A stretch of 64,000 nucleotides of DNA from Pelargonium cotyledonis (Eukaryota; Streptophyta; Magnoliopsida; Geraniales; Geraniaceae): positions 1 to 64,000 of the forward strand of contig JAYMTA010000027.1 of assembly GCA_036897625.1 (NCBI GenBank), given 5' to 3'. A model generated the notes under the pieces. That model was not told where the DNA came from. It did no database searches and saw only the letters and a list, made by a program, of their open reading frames with translations. Within the stretch, counting starts at the first letter, position 1. Each line of letters starts with the position of its first letter. Both the position numbers and the translations under genes were made by a program. Shown one piece after another: positions 26,415-39,984 of this stretch.

Positions 26415-27872
26415 TTTAGAAAGGGGCTGTCTTATCTTTTCTTTGTTTTTATCGCTAGTCCTCAACTTCCCTGTCTCAAGCTAAGAACCTAATGTATGCT
26501 GCCCTATTCTTCATATTAGTTTGTGTAACACTGCAGGCTTACTCCTCCTAGTTGGATTTGGTTTCGCGGGATTTTTCTTGTAGCTATGATTCACGGGTTT
26601 CCTGTACAGTGCTCTAGATTTGGGTAGTAAGGGGAAAACTCTATCAACTTTAGCATACTTTCGGAATACCTATAAGTAAACTCCGCATTTCCTTAATTTG
26701 TGTATTAGTATCTACCCGAGTCTCTTTGAATTTCGTAAATTAAAAGCTATGAATTTCTGTTTGTATAATCAGGAGGAATATTCTTTTTTTTTTTATTACC
26801 ATATCGAATCGAGTATTCAAAAGACTGGTTTTGACCTGATATTAGGGTATCCTTTTGAAGGGTACTTTATCACTTATAAAAGATTTGTTAGACTGACTGC
26901 CAAGTAATCCAATACAATTAGACTTTAATGCTACCTTCCTGTGGAATTCATAGCAGGGTCCTTAAAAAAAAAAAAGTCTCGCGTATTCCAGTAAGGTTCG
27001 CAATGGCTTTACAATACTTAAATTCGAATCTTTTATTATGTTAAAATCTGAGAGGGTAAAATGTAAACCAATGAATGGCTAAACTTATGTCTATGAAGCA
27101 CTTACAGCCAATGGATTGAATCCTGAGTTTTCTTAGCCTTAATAGAAAGTCCTTGAAACTCGGAACCGTTTATTACCAGAGAAGAGAAACTGAAGCCCTT
27201 TATCCCGAAAACTATGAAGAGTAAGTTGCTTCTCTTCAGACTTTAGAAACTATCTATTTCAATTTTGTGAGCAAGACCTTATTCAGGCAGCCTCGTATTG
27301 AATAGATTTCAAAGTATAAAGCCAAGACAAGAGAACATGGAGCTCTTTTCTTTTAGGGATTTAACTACTGACTAAAGGGTGACTTCGACGAGATACCCCG
27401 GAAAACTACGCCATATCTGAATCAATAATATTATATATTAGATATAGAGTAGGTATAAATTTAAAAAAATGATATTTCGAGGAAAGTCTAAGATTTCTGA
27501 AAGTAAGGTCTTTTTACAAGCAGGACTCACAAGAATTTCTTGCTAGGGAAGTTTTATCTCTAGAGCTACTTTTTTAAGTTACCCAGTTGTATATTTTTGA
27601 CTTAGTAAAAGTCCTATATTTACGAATCCGGATTTACTGCATTAGAGTACTAACAGGTCCAGGAGTCGGTTTCTTGTAAGAAATCTTCTTATGAAAAGTC
27701 AGAAAAGGTGAGTGATCGGTCATAAAGTATTACTCAATTTACATATATTTGAGATTTCATTATAGGATTCTAGTCCGAAACTAGTTTGTGAAAAATAAGG
27801 GTGAATGGGTAATCAAAGGGAAAACGTTTCTCTACATTTTCTCTTTATCATCTCAAGGAAATGCCCAGTTTA

Positions 27873-27903
27873 CATTTCTATTCAGTTGTCAGTTGGTAGA
27901 GCA
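27873..27903 (+). repeat. 31-base exact repeat, copy 1 (tRNA D arm plus upstream flank)
   Basis: This block begins CATTTCTATTCAGTTGTC and ends at the D-stem GAGCA. It has an exact 31-base match in inverted orientation at 60897-60927. The 3'-most 22 bases also match the minus strand of 40026-40047. The match covers non-tRNA flank and an unusual D-loop expansion, so ordinary tRNA conservation does not explain it. Confidence 0.9.
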
Positions 27904-27950
27904 GTCAGCTGTTAACGAACAGGCATGGGTTAAAAAGCGCTTCGAGTTAA
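27880..27950 (+). pseudogene. tRNA-like relic with expanded D loop, Asn-like anticodon region
   Basis: The D arm is expanded, reading CAGTTGTCAGTTGGTAGAGC, with CAGTTG repeated. It is followed by CAGCTGTTAACGAACAGG, which resembles the trnN anticodon arm (CTGTTAAC). The T arm is corrupted (CATGGGTTAAAAAGCG). The first 31 bases, from 27873, are identical to a segment at 60897-60927 on the opposite strand, after which the two diverge completely. Confidence 0.62.
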
Positions 27951-28889
27951 TCTCTAATTGATTTGTACAAGAAGTTTACAATACCAGGATCTCATACATA
28001 AGGAAGCTGCTTGACTTTGTTCCTACTAAAATATGGGATTACCGGTTCCAGAATTACTATTCTATAAATACTTGTGGAGTTGTGCTACAAATTGACTTTT
28101 ACACCAATCGCAGAGATACGTTGCTTCATATTCCCAAGTGCTCAGAAGTTCCATGTGAAGATATAGCCAGTCTTCTGTATTGTTTTCCTTGTATTGCCTT
28201 ACTAGTGAAGTTCTTCTCAAAAGGAAAGTAGTTTAGTCATCTTTCATATTGCCATATTCCTAATTTTTTGTCTTTTATTAGTCTTTTCCTGTAGTACAGA
28301 ATTTGAATTAAGAGTTACTTATCTTCCCATTTCATACTAAAAACCAAGTGGGTGTTTTATTAGTGCAAGTTTCGCAGCAGTGGCCCTGAATCTTTTTAAT
28401 AGCGTTGGGGTAGACTCTGTTCTTGTTTTAATCCAAATTACGCCTTAAGTAAGGAAATTCGCTTAGAAGAGTCCCTGCCTTTTTTAAAAGCACGTTTTCA
28501 CTTAATTAGACTGGGGCTCCACTCTTTACCCTTTCAACTAAGTAAGTAGTTCGGCATTTAGGGTACTCTTTTTTTAATCGTATAAAAGGCAGACTTTTTC
28601 TAGGGGTAATGTGTTACTTGTTCGTTAGAGAGTCTATTTTGTGCTTTTGGTAAGGTTAATGAAGTTCGGGTAAATTCAAGGTATTTCCTGGTAGGATAAG
28701 AAGCTCCTTACTTTATTACACTAAGTCTGGATATTTATTTACGAAATTATACAGGTTGGGTCTCTTTCTCCTTTTTACCAAAGTTTGGATCTTGTTACGA
28801 CCACTAAAAACAGAATTTCCTTCTAAATACTAAAGATAGGATTTCTTTAAAATAGCGTACATAATATCCATGAATAAGTATTTACATCC

Positions 28890-28903
28890 CCCCGCACGCG
28901 GGG
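28890..28903. repeat. GC-rich hairpin cluster
   Basis: CCCCGC (28890-28895) and GCGGGG (28898-28903) are perfect inverted arms around AC, inside a run of almost pure G/C from about 28888 to 28908. It stands out sharply from the surrounding sequence of about 35% GC. No flanking direct repeat was found. Confidence 0.7.
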
Positions 28904-29814
28904 CACCCTATATAAACGATCGAGAAGACCAAAAAGGGGGTACGCAAGTAATAATAAGGATGTTGGCTATAACGTATGAATGTACTATCTTGTATACTTC
29001 TTGCCTTACCCTCCCGCGCTCTGCTGCACAATGACTACTACCTACTAGACTACTAAGGTTTGTACCCACTTTTTCGATAAGAGCAAAAGCAAGAGTCCAC
29101 AAACTCTAAGAAAGGGTATAACTTTACTTAAAAAAGATAAAGAGTCTAGTATATAAAAACAGTTTAACTGCTCAAAAAGCTGGATGTGGAGTCAGCTAGA
29201 GATTTATAATATATGCGAACAGTTAGAACAAAAATAGAGAAGAAAAAGAATTTTAAGTCCCTAGAAGTTTGAAAAAGCAATAAAAGGCTCCTTTACGAAA
29301 CGAGTAGTTATCTACTAGAGTTCTAGACCTGACCCCTACCTGATAGGTCGGTTTCTCTTGTCAAAGCGACTTGTGGTTTTTCGAGTTGTTTGGGCTTACT
29401 ACTTCATCTATAGCTTTATCTTACCTGTATTACTAATTCTTTTGTAAGAAGGAAGAAAGAGATAGAGGTTTGTAATTAATAAAAAGGAAGTCAAAAGGTC
29501 TAGCTGATTGAGAGGAAATAAGAATGAAAATTTCAACAAGGCAAATAGGGGGTAGAGCTTAGTGAAGTTCATAGGTTTTGCAGTAGAAAACGCTAGGGTA
29601 ATTGCCAGGCTTAGAAATCCGGTATAGTTTCAGCTTCTGAGGAATTAAAGTATAAAAGAAGGGAGTAGGATTCAAAATAATAAGAGATTCTTCTATTTGT
29701 ATTAATAGCTGTCCTGTAATTGATAGTAGTATCTTATTGGAAATACCAGGAACCAGTTTCTAGCTGGACTTGTAATGAATGATAATTTGACTCTTTTTCT
29801 TATAGGAATCCTAT

Positions 29815-29965
29815 CTCTCTATCTAACTCCCAGTTCGTACTCTACTCTTTTTTAGTAGCTCAAGTAGTCTAGGACATGTTTCTTACTCCTACCTAGACCC
29901 TACCCCCCCTCTTAAGAACTCTACTTATCCCAGCTAGAATTCCTTTTTTCTAGCTACACCTGCTT
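29815..29965 (+). repeat. Pyrimidine-rich low-complexity island
   Basis: Rich in CTAC, CTAG and CTCT words with very few G. It contains CCCAGCTAGA, as at 21345, and CTAGCTACACC, as at 62203. No frame or RNA structure was recognised. Confidence 0.5.
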
Positions 29966-30041
29966 TCCTGGCTGAGCTTTTCCTTTATTAGTGCTTTAGT
30001 GGTCGGATGCAGCAGAACAAATAACCCTTAGTGTGTATTGA

Positions 30042-30105
30042 CCCGTGATTTGAACATTGACGTTGAATCCATTAGGTAGCTGACTTTACTAAGCAAGCCT
30101 GATGG
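30042..30105 (-). pseudogene. Faint tRNA-like relic, minus strand
   Basis: On the minus strand GCTTAGTAAAGTCAGC could be a D arm. It is followed by an anticodon-arm-sized segment and a T-arm-like GTCAATGTTCAAATCACGGG. Stems are largely broken, and the amino acid identity cannot be assigned. Confidence 0.3.
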
Positions 30106-30960
30106 AACTGTTAACTTCGAATCTCGAGTACAGTGAGTGCCCCCAAAAAGGACTTGGCGACATTGGAAAAATCTAGGCATTTTGCTTCCCTTTTCTCTTT
30201 GCAAAGTCTAAAATACAAGAGTGCTTGTCCTGTTACCGGCTCCTGGCCAAGGACTTATAGGTAACAAGAGAAGATTTGCCCTCACCAAAGTCTAGCGCTG
30301 AACTTGAACTACAGATTTTGGGGCTTTCAACCCCTCCCAGAATAGCAGGCACCACTCCTCGTGTTATTAACAACGACCTAATTTTAATGAATCTTCTTCG
30401 ATTCCACTGATTCCACTTTAGTTCTTTGGTCATCTCCGATTATAAGGAAAGAAACTTTAATATTGCTTATGACTAAACCAAATATGAAAGGTAATTCTTT
30501 CTCTTAAGTTAAATTACCAGACTCTTGAACCAAACCCTTTTCCTTGTTTTAAGCTTTTTGTTATAGAATTTTCAAGGTATTTTTCTTACTATTTTACCCC
30601 TTATTGTATGTAAGCTAGAAGGAATATCCAAGTCATAGTTATTTGGTCTAAAATTCAAACCCTTTGTCAAATGGTATGCAATCCCCCATATAATAAGAAG
30701 TGGGTTCTTTCTCTTATATTTTAGATTCTTTCGTCGATACTTTTTATATTACCCCATTACGATGAGCACAAAACATTTTACTGTAGAGATAGATTGCTAC
30801 CTGATGCAAAAAAACTGAAGAAGTGCTTTTTACCGGATCTCTTTTGAGTTCTCAGTCTTAGGATTACACCTACACAAAGCGAACAATAAAATCACAAATG
30901 GGAGTAGAAGAAAACAAAGAACTAAATTTATGCTCTTCCTTTTATGAAGTTAGAGGTTCG

Positions 30961-30970
30961 AGGGGCCCCT
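30961..30970. repeat. 10-base perfect palindrome
   Basis: AGGGGCCCCT, with a 3' flank resembling that of the palindrome at 24068. Confidence 0.7.
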
Positions 30971-31177
30971 TATTAAGTTAACTAAGAAAGAAAATTACTT
31001 AGTAATTATTGACAAAAAACGAACTAGGTATCCACTTATATTAAACGCTTTTTAAGTGTAGCAATTCCATCAAAGATACTTTGAAAGTCCCTAAAGAATA
31101 AGTATTTCCAACGGAAACTCGTCTAGGCATTACTATTGATTAGCACTAGTGAGTAATATTTATAAACGTATTAGAGG

Positions 31178-31250
31178 GTTTTTCCTAGTTCAGCTTGGTA
31201 GAACGCGGGTCTATAAGGGTCACTGCCGTGGGTTAAAGTCCTGTTATCGC
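31178..31250 (+). pseudogene. trnW-like relic
   Basis: CTAGTTCAGCTTGGTAGAAC followed by GCGGGTCT closely follows trnW(CCA) of plastids and plant mitochondria (TTAGTTCAGTTCGGTAGAAC, then GTGGGTCT). The CCA anticodon is lost, reading CTATAAGGG in its place. The T arm (CGTGGGTTAAAGTCCTG) is damaged and the acceptor stem does not pair. This is a decayed copy and cannot be a functional tryptophan tRNA. Confidence 0.6.
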
Positions 31251-34200
31251 ATTATGCTCACGCGGAGCGTCCTTATTTGGAGGCTCTACATGTAAATAAG
31301 GGTTTTTATAGATACGACTAGTACCTAAATATAAGTTAATTCATTCTTTCACTACTTGATATTGAGGAAACCCCTCTTTAATTATTACTCTGAACTAAAT
31401 TCTGATACTACACAATATTAGAACTTCGGGACAGCTAAAGGAATTCCTGGGGCTTTTCTTTCTTATCCACGAATATACTAGAGTTCCCGGATTCAGTTGT
31501 AGTATTCCATATTGCGGGGTACTCCTATCCAAATCAGGGGATACTCCGTTAAAACAATATATGTACAATTACTGGAAATAAAAAAAGAAGTTTATACTAT
31601 ATAGTTAAGAGACATCCAATAGCTAAAAGGAACGAGTATCATTAAAAGGGAAAACGAAATACATTAGAATGTTTTGTACCAAGTACAAGAGGAGTAGCCA
31701 GTATTCACAAGAAGGGTTTTATGATATTGTAAGATAGTTTATGGATTATAGGTACTTCTTTAGACTTAATAAAGAGGGCCTTTCGCATCAAGTCTACGCG
31801 GGTCCTACAATGAAAAGGTTACAGATGAGATCACCGATTTCAGGTAGGGGACTCAAGATCAATAACAGACACATAGACCCTAAACACAAACACCAAGAAC
31901 CAACGGACAATCCCAATAACATAAAAAGTAATGGATTCCATCCTAATAACAATAATAGTTAAGCAAAAACAAATGGTAATGATTCACCAGATAAGGTATG
32001 CTTTTACTATACAGTTAAGTTGTTTATTGCTAACCGCTGAGATCAAACCCATTCCAGGTTTTTAAAAACTTTTCTAGAAACTCTTTTCTAAAGTATTTGC
32101 CTTAAATTTACAATTTACAAAGTGGAGCTTTGAGGAGTAAAACTACATAATTGAACTCATTTTAATATTTTCTTTTCTTCAGCATCTTTAAAGAACTTTT
32201 TCTTCTTTTAGTAGCTTGGTTAGTGCTTTTCGTCTACCGTCCCAGATCCTTGATAGTATGTAGACTATCTTCTTACTTTAAGTTAATTCTCTATTGTATA
32301 ATTAGGTTGTTTAGACATTTACAGCATAGATTTTATAGTACACTCTTGGATCACCCCTTAATCTAATTATGAGAGTCCTCTGCAATTCTTTATCCACTTA
32401 CTTGATTCACGAAGGGTAAAAAGGAACCCCTTAGTATTATACAATTGTGCTTTAAAGAAGGATTAACCCACACTTGTTAGAAAAAGCTACAGCAAAAGGG
32501 ACTTACATTAATTTTTAGGGTTTTCCAAGCTTCTAGTAATACTCAGTACCCGACCACGTCATTTAAAAACCGTAAAATGAAGGATTCCTTATTGGGTTTA
32601 CTTCATTTCAGAAAGTCTTAATAATTTTGCGTTTATCTATTTAATATATATAAATACAACTAAAATGCTTTGCATTTCTCCGGGTTAGAGATTTCCTCTT
32701 GCTCTAAGCGGGGATTATTAGAGATTCTTTGCCATAAATTTAAAAAAGATTCTGACTTTTGACTCATAAGATACAGGCACTCATAGTAGCGCGAACTTGC
32801 TATCTTACCCTAAAAATTTCTTATTTAAATATGAATACCACAAGATATTTATTACAAAAAAGAAAGTTCTGGGCACCTATTAGATAAGGTAATAAGAGAG
32901 GAAGAAACACCCCTTATGCAACAAGCTGTTTTGATGAGAAATCACTAAAAATAAGGGTACTCTTTCCTATAATTCCTACTTGCAAATATTCTAGATTAAG
33001 TCATTTCATGCACGAACAACTCTGCGTGTTATATTAATTTTTCTACCACAGGACTCCTCAAGATAAATCAGTGAGATAAGAAACCTTATGATACCGGGAT
33101 CTATAAAATTAGACTTTGGATATAAAACCTAGTTAAAACCTAGTTAAACAGATAATCAATGTACAAAATTGAAAGAGATTTTGTCAAAGACATATTCTCT
33201 ATTTAGTATAAACTCTCCTAATAGTGCTAGGACTTGCTTCGTTAGAGCTATATAACACCTATCTTGTTTCCTTGAAATTAGTAAATAAGGTATACACAAA
33301 CCACATTAGCGGACCCCTTAGAAATATATAGGAAGTTCTTTTGCTTTACTTGCTGTCCCTAACAAAGGGTTTTTGTATTAATGGTAAGCAAGTTTAAATA
33401 GAATTTAATTCGAATAAATAGTCTGCCGGTTTTCAGTTCTACGGTCTAATTAATTACTTCATTGGTTGGTATAATATTCCTATAAGAGGCGATTTACTTT
33501 AAAAAAGACTTTCTAAATAAAAAGGATTCCCAGAATACTTGGGGCAAGTGAGTGTTCTATATTCTTTTACTTACCCACACATCGGCAAATTACTAAAAGT
33601 GGAGTTCGTCTATTTTTTTAGGAAGAGATCTCCTTTGTTAATCTGCTGTATCTTGAATTGCATGTCTTCGTCCTATCCTATAAGGAAGGGGGTCTTATCT
33701 TATTCCGGAGTTAAACAAAATCCATTAGTTTTGGTTCTCTACAACACTTTTTATAGGCCACCGGTTCAGAAAATAGTAAAAGAGTTTCAATTTATCAGAG
33801 CTACTAACACCTTATAAACCGGATAACTCTTATTAAAATTAAAGTATTATAATTGAGGATTCTTTAACTAGGATTTGGTAAAAACAAAAAGTATCCTTAA
33901 AACAACTTTTAAAAACGAGTGCCCTATAAAAGTGCAACAGGATACCCTTTCCTTTCTATATAGAATAAGGGACTAGGAACCAGGTAAACACTAAAAATGA
34001 GACTAAACTTTCCTTCAATAAAGGGGTACTGATTAGGACAAAAGAAATACTTAAGAATTTGAAACCTCTTTTAACAGTAACTAACTCCTTATCTAAAACT
34101 GAAATAGGAAGGAAACCCTTTTTCGGATTGGTAACACTGTATACCTATAAGGTCTTATAATTAGTAACCCGAGAAATCTACACATGAAGTCTCTACAAGT

Positions 34201-37200
34201 TGTGATATAAAATAAATACACAGGGGCCTTTTTGATTCGAAGCGCCTCTTACTCTATTTTTGTATTTGTAAAAGAGTCCGCTTAGTTAGAGAGGGGTCGC
34301 GTATATAAAGAATTCTAATAAGTAATGCAGCATCAACGTGTATAGAAGTTCTGATCTACTTTTGTAAAAGTATATCTTTAAACTAAACCGTTTTTTTAGC
34401 AACAGCAAGGATTGTGGTACTAAAGCTAGGCACTCCTAACCTTTTCTATCTACTAGAAACTCTCTCTAAATACCGTTTTTATTTAGGGCACTCAAGGGGG
34501 CTTCCCTGCTAGTAAAAACTTTTACAAATCTTTTACTATTTGCGCAATACTAATTTGTTCATATTCCAATATTCGGGTTAAGTAAGGTTGGTTAAAGGCA
34601 TTCAAGGAATTAAAGGACAAAGGAGTTTTTCTTGTTCGATTAGTATTTGACTGTAAATTAAGAGAGCTCCTAATATATCTAGGAAAACTTAAGGAGTTTT
34701 CTCATTAAAATGTGTGTGTTCCTCTGTTTCTAAGGTTCCAATCTTGATAGTAAAGAAATTGAGCAGCTTATAGGAAGAAACAAGAACGTAAGAAACCCAT
34801 ACTCTGAACCCTTTGCAAATGGAACAGATTTCTAAATTAGTTAGACTTGTTTTTTCTAGGAAGTTTTTAAATATAAAAAATTATCCGATAGGCCCACATC
34901 TCTAATAACAATCATTGAAAAAAGTATGCGGATAGCTATTTTCTAAATATTTGTCTTGTTGATTTACGCGATTGTTGCAAAGTTCCTGCTTTTTATCTAC
35001 TAAAATCCAGTTTTTTGTACTAAGTTAAGTATACTCCATCGTAATCCAGTTTAGTTACTATGTTTGCCTGCCTAGTGAAAAGAGCGGTAAAGTATAATGT
35101 AAACCTTGTGAGTTTTGGTAATTCCTTATATAAAAATATCGTTTTTATTTGACGTGAATAGTTTAATAAAAGAAAAAGTACGAGCTTGCCTTGTATCGGA
35201 GAAGTCATACTATTTTGCTGAGCAGTTCTCACAAGATCTTTTTACGTTGTTAAAAACAAAGGGGGCATAACTAGAAAGCTTCCAGTAATAAAATACTAAA
35301 TAACCAACAGGGTAGATGGCATAGGTTACTCAAGAACATATAATCCTAGAAGTTCACTGAAAACTCTTTAAAAAGAACTTTGAGTTACTTGAAAATTTTT
35401 AGTGGGTTTAGCTGTATTGTAATTGTATAAATTATCCACGAGTATACCACAAATACAGCTCCTCGTAGTGTCTTACATTTAGTACTGAATAAGGGGATAT
35501 CTTAAAAGAATATGATTTTTCAGGGCCTACTACAAACCAAAAATTTTTGAGTAATACTTCAAGGATTAGCCCAGCCTCTCCTTGTTAAGAATTGTCCGAT
35601 CGAACAACCCATTGACAAATTTTGTGATAGACAAGCGACCCTATTTACCTAAAGCTCTTAGTTGGGTTTTGATTGCGCTTTTATGCACACAGCTTCAAGT
35701 AAGGTAAGAAATTATCTTCGAATATCTTTTTCTTTGTTGAATTAGTATCCTCCTATTTGACCTCCCTTCTTTGCCTTACAAAAAGTTCTCTCATATTGAT
35801 GAAGACAAGCAAGCCTTGACCCTTAAAATCTACACGAGTTTACACAAACCCGTAAATGAATCAGAAGCTCATAATTAAACCATACTAAAAATTGCATATA
35901 CCTAACTACTAATTGAGAAAGCAAAGGAGCCTACCTAGTTAACAGTTTTTGGACATAAAAGAGAATTACGGCCCCTGGTTTCAGAACAGAAACTTACAAT
36001 ATTATCATAATACGGATCCCTTTTATTTCTTTCTTGCAGCTTATTTATGAAAAAGGTTTGGTCAAAGCTATCCTTTTTACTTTCCATAGAAACTCGTAAA
36101 CTGAATATAGAAAATCTTAGCTTCTGCCTTTTTATAAAAAGGGACCCTTTATAGTGTGTATTATTTAGATTATTAACTTCCCCTTTTTGCAATAGAGGGA
36201 CCTCTTGTAGGAAAACCTCATTAGTAACACGTCCTATATACCCGTTTTCAATTATTGTAGTACTCAGGCCACTTAAATACAAACAAGTGTAATCTAAGTT
36301 CCTGACCATACAGGGAATTTTAAAAAGTTTGAGATGACAATAAAACAAAAAAGAGTCAGACTATGGTACTTTTTTACTTTGTTAAGGAGATTTTAAAGTC
36401 CAGTCCAACCTCTCTCTTTGTCTATGTGATTCTTTATCTACATTCTGTTCATTCTTCCCTATCCCTAAACAAAGCACCCTACCGATCCGCTCTTGAAAAA
36501 CATGCTTACCTATTTTATACTACTCTAGAGTATTCATTAAAAAAAAAATTCTCATTAATATAAAGGGCTGCCTAAAGTCGCTAGGAGTGCTTACTGCAAC
36601 CTAGTCTTTCGACATAAATGAAAAAAATCCAAAACTTGCTATATTCCGATTAGTAACAAAAAAACTTCCTTTATGTAAGAAAATATTACAAATGTTAGAA
36701 AAAGTCCAACCAAGGGGTAGTCAATGGAAGTCCCTATATAATCTCTAAATATTATTTATTTGTGAGGTTAATATGATCATAATAAACTTTTCTCTTAATA
36801 AAGGATTTGAGAAAAACTAGCAAAACCGAATATAAAATAAAGTAATTCGTCTGTATCTAGAACTAGTAAAAGCTTTTAAATTAGAATTTTTATTGCATAG
36901 TAAAGCACTATTTGCGGACTATGGATTCCTTTTTAGGGAGCCAGTTATCTAAATCAAACTATGACTTCACAATTAGTAATTTTTTGTCAGTTACTAGGAG
37001 GATACATAACAGCTAAGTTATCTTACCAAACGATGGCTTTTAAATATCTTAGTATATGTAAAAATATAACAAAGAGCTGTAATGAAAATATATTGTAACT
37101 CTTCTCTAAATCTTTAGAGTAATTGATTCTAAGTTTTTCATAAACGCTTTAAAAACAAGTTTCTAGGTACAGTTGAACTCCGCATTCCGTCTGTTTCCTC

Positions 37201-39984
37201 AGGCAAGCCTCTCTCTCAAACTTATGCAATACTTGAACCATATACTGTTCTAAAATTGCGCGGTGTTTTACCACTTGAAATTCAAGATTAAATCAAGGGG
37301 AAACTCCATTCTTGGTATTTATTGAGCTTTTAATAAAGAGTTTCCTTAAAAGAAGTTAAATTTGACTGGTTATAGAGTTCTCTATGGAATTTTTGGAATT
37401 ATAGAAACCGTAATACTAGGGTTTAACGTATATTAATGGCCATATAAAACTGGACAACTTGACTTCACGCTTTACCGTTTTCTCTAAATACCAAAGGATC
37501 CTTGTAAAATTTAGATGTACTTTGCCTGCGTTACACTAAACGTAATAAGTAACACGTACCTGTGCCTATATTGGGAAAACAAGACTCTCTATTACAGTAC
37601 TATTCTGAACTCTTCGCGATAGGAGATAAGTCCCTAAAATGAACTTTATGTGCTTCTGAGAACCTCTCGGCAACATCCGCAACAAAGCCTCGGCTCTTCG
37701 ACCACGAGTATCCCTTTAGTTATTCTTAATGAAACGAAAACAAAGTTAATTTCAGCAAATCCTCTTTGACCAATAAGTACACCCTTTACAGAGATTTTAA
37801 AATATATAAGTATTCTTGTCAATCCCCTGCAATCTTCTACGTATTTTTTAGGGCGAGTTCCTGGAATTTTGAATATAACATGAGGTCTCAGTTCCTCTAA
37901 TTAATAAGAGTTTTTAACAGAGACTGTAAACTATGCCTAAAAAAGGTATTAGCTTTCTATTGATTTAGAATGTGAGAGTCTAATTAAGGGTATGGAAAAT
38001 AGGGATATTGATAAGTATTATCTAAGGATACCGAGTCTTAAGTAGGAGGTTATAAAGTAGTCAATCTGAACCCTTTACCTCTTGGTTTGCAATTCGGAAT
38101 TTTCAAAAACTATACGGGCTAAAAGAACTGCAAAAAAGTAAAAGATAGCATTGAAATAGGGACAATCGAAGTATTGTCTTATCGTAAGTTACCCCTGGAT
38201 TTCTGTAGCACATTTTGTGAGTTATAAGATGGAACTTTTTCAGTACATTATAAAGAAAGTATGGATCTATAGATTCTTTTTGAACAAATGTTCTCATCAA
38301 CTGCAAAATATGTAACAATACTCATTAGTTCTGATTCTAGCTTCAAAATCCAGTTTTTAGTACGAATTAATTCTGTACTTTCCGAACAGTCTTATTTTGA
38401 TTCGTAGTTTTCTTATATTCGTAGGGTCCCAAAGGTAAAGCTGACTTTATTCTATTTCGAATTGAGCAAAAACAACTAAGAATATCTCGGGGGAAAGTAG
38501 CACGCCCAAACCCTTAAAATATAGGGAAGGGATTATAAATAGTACTGAGGTTACAGTAAAAAGAATATGGAAGCTCTCCTAGATTAGTTTATTATACATT
38601 CATTGTCTGGTCTAATTAAACAAACTATGAGACTCAGAGTATCCTATCATTTTCATTTCTAATAGAAGAACTAAGAAATAGTAAAACTCTTGAAAAAAGC
38701 TTTCGCACAAAAACTTAAGAGGGGAACTCGTGGGAATATCCAACACTCCAAGTAGACTTATATTGATAAAACTATAATGAGGTTCACTAGACTAAACTGT
38801 TCTCTAAATCTGTTAGGATAAGAAATTCCCTGGATACCAACCTAGTAGTTTACCAACGACTATTCTTAAACCTTTTTATCTGCATCTTTCTTTATATATC
38901 TCTCTTGTAAATACTTTTGATTTATGGCTTCTTAGTTAAGAGAAACCTCATTCGACCCCGGTTAGACGCAAGTTTATATACTTAATTGTATGCTGTATCT
39001 ACTTTTCTGGTGAAGTTGAAATCCTATTCATTTAGTACCAATCATTCACATAAGTTATACAAGGGGGTAGCTTATATGTTATAAACTCTATTTAAGGAAC
39101 TACAAACTAGAGGCAGCCCCTTTCTAAAGGAGAGCCCTAAAGGGAGGTAGGTGCAGGATTTTTAAGGGTTAAGTTTAAGGAAAACTGAGAATACTAATAG
39201 GCGTTTCCTGTTGCTGTAAGGGTTCCCTGTTTAATATACAAGATATGGAGGTCTCTAAAATCATGGGACTCCTTTCAGGTGTATAATCCAAAGCATTCAT
39301 ATTTCTTTTTCTATTCTTTTTGAGTAAGTGACTAGTTAGAGTAGCGAGCGTTTACTAGTACAGCATTGTAGATTATTACCCGGCTTTGCTAATTACCAAT
39401 CAATGTGAGTAGATTTTATATTACCCATGACTTGGTCTTCTTACTCTAAATTCTAATAACTTCGAATCAAACTACGGTTCCTACTAGGACTTTGACGGAG
39501 CTTTATAAGGCCAACTGCACTTTATTGCAATTGTCAGCAGTAGTTATAAATTTTATATTTGCGGACAACTTATCGTCTAGATAGTAGAGGAGCTAATATG
39601 GACATATGCATAGTTTATTAAGGATAAAGGAATTTTAAAAGTTTCTTGCAAGAATGAATTAGACACTCCTTTTCTTTAAGAGGTAGCTCCAAATACTCTA
39701 GTAGGGACTTTACTTTAAGCTTAAGTTTTTAAGTTAAGTACATACTAGTTCTGGGTCCGAGAAACTAAACTGGGAATTCAACTAACAAAAAGGATGAAAC
39801 AAAAGGAGATTTATCTTTTTAAATACTTTGTAAAGTGAGTAAACGGGTTCTAATTTATAGTAACTGGGTCCTTATGCTGTCTATTTCAATAATTTTATAC
39901 ATTGCGTACTCCTGAAAAGTCTAATGTGTATATTTCCATATCGAGTAGTTAACCGTGTTTGGTATAGCTCTAGAATCTCAGTAA
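31251..39984. other. Gene desert, relic-poor
   Basis: This is the longest stretch after 15.6 kb without any tRNA relic. It includes the longest open frame in the window (35935-36348, minus strand, 137 codons). That frame has no recognised domain, no membrane pattern and no gene neighbours, and I treat it as chance. The tandem repeat at 33124 is the only clear structure besides palindromes. Confidence 0.7.
33124..33149 (+). repeat. 11-base tandem repeat, about 2.4 copies
   Basis: AAAACCTAGTT is repeated head to tail with no mismatch, then AAAC begins a third copy. It is probably a slippage product. Confidence 0.8.

Noticed and set aside
33539-33817. 92-codon frame on the plus strand
   Set aside because: No similarity recognised to ribosomal, nad, cox or atp proteins; the length is expected by chance.
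35935-36348. 137-codon open frame on the minus strand, the longest in the window
   Set aside because: With stops at about 7% of codons, one frame of about this length is roughly expected by chance in 64 kb over six frames. There is no recognised domain and no gene context.
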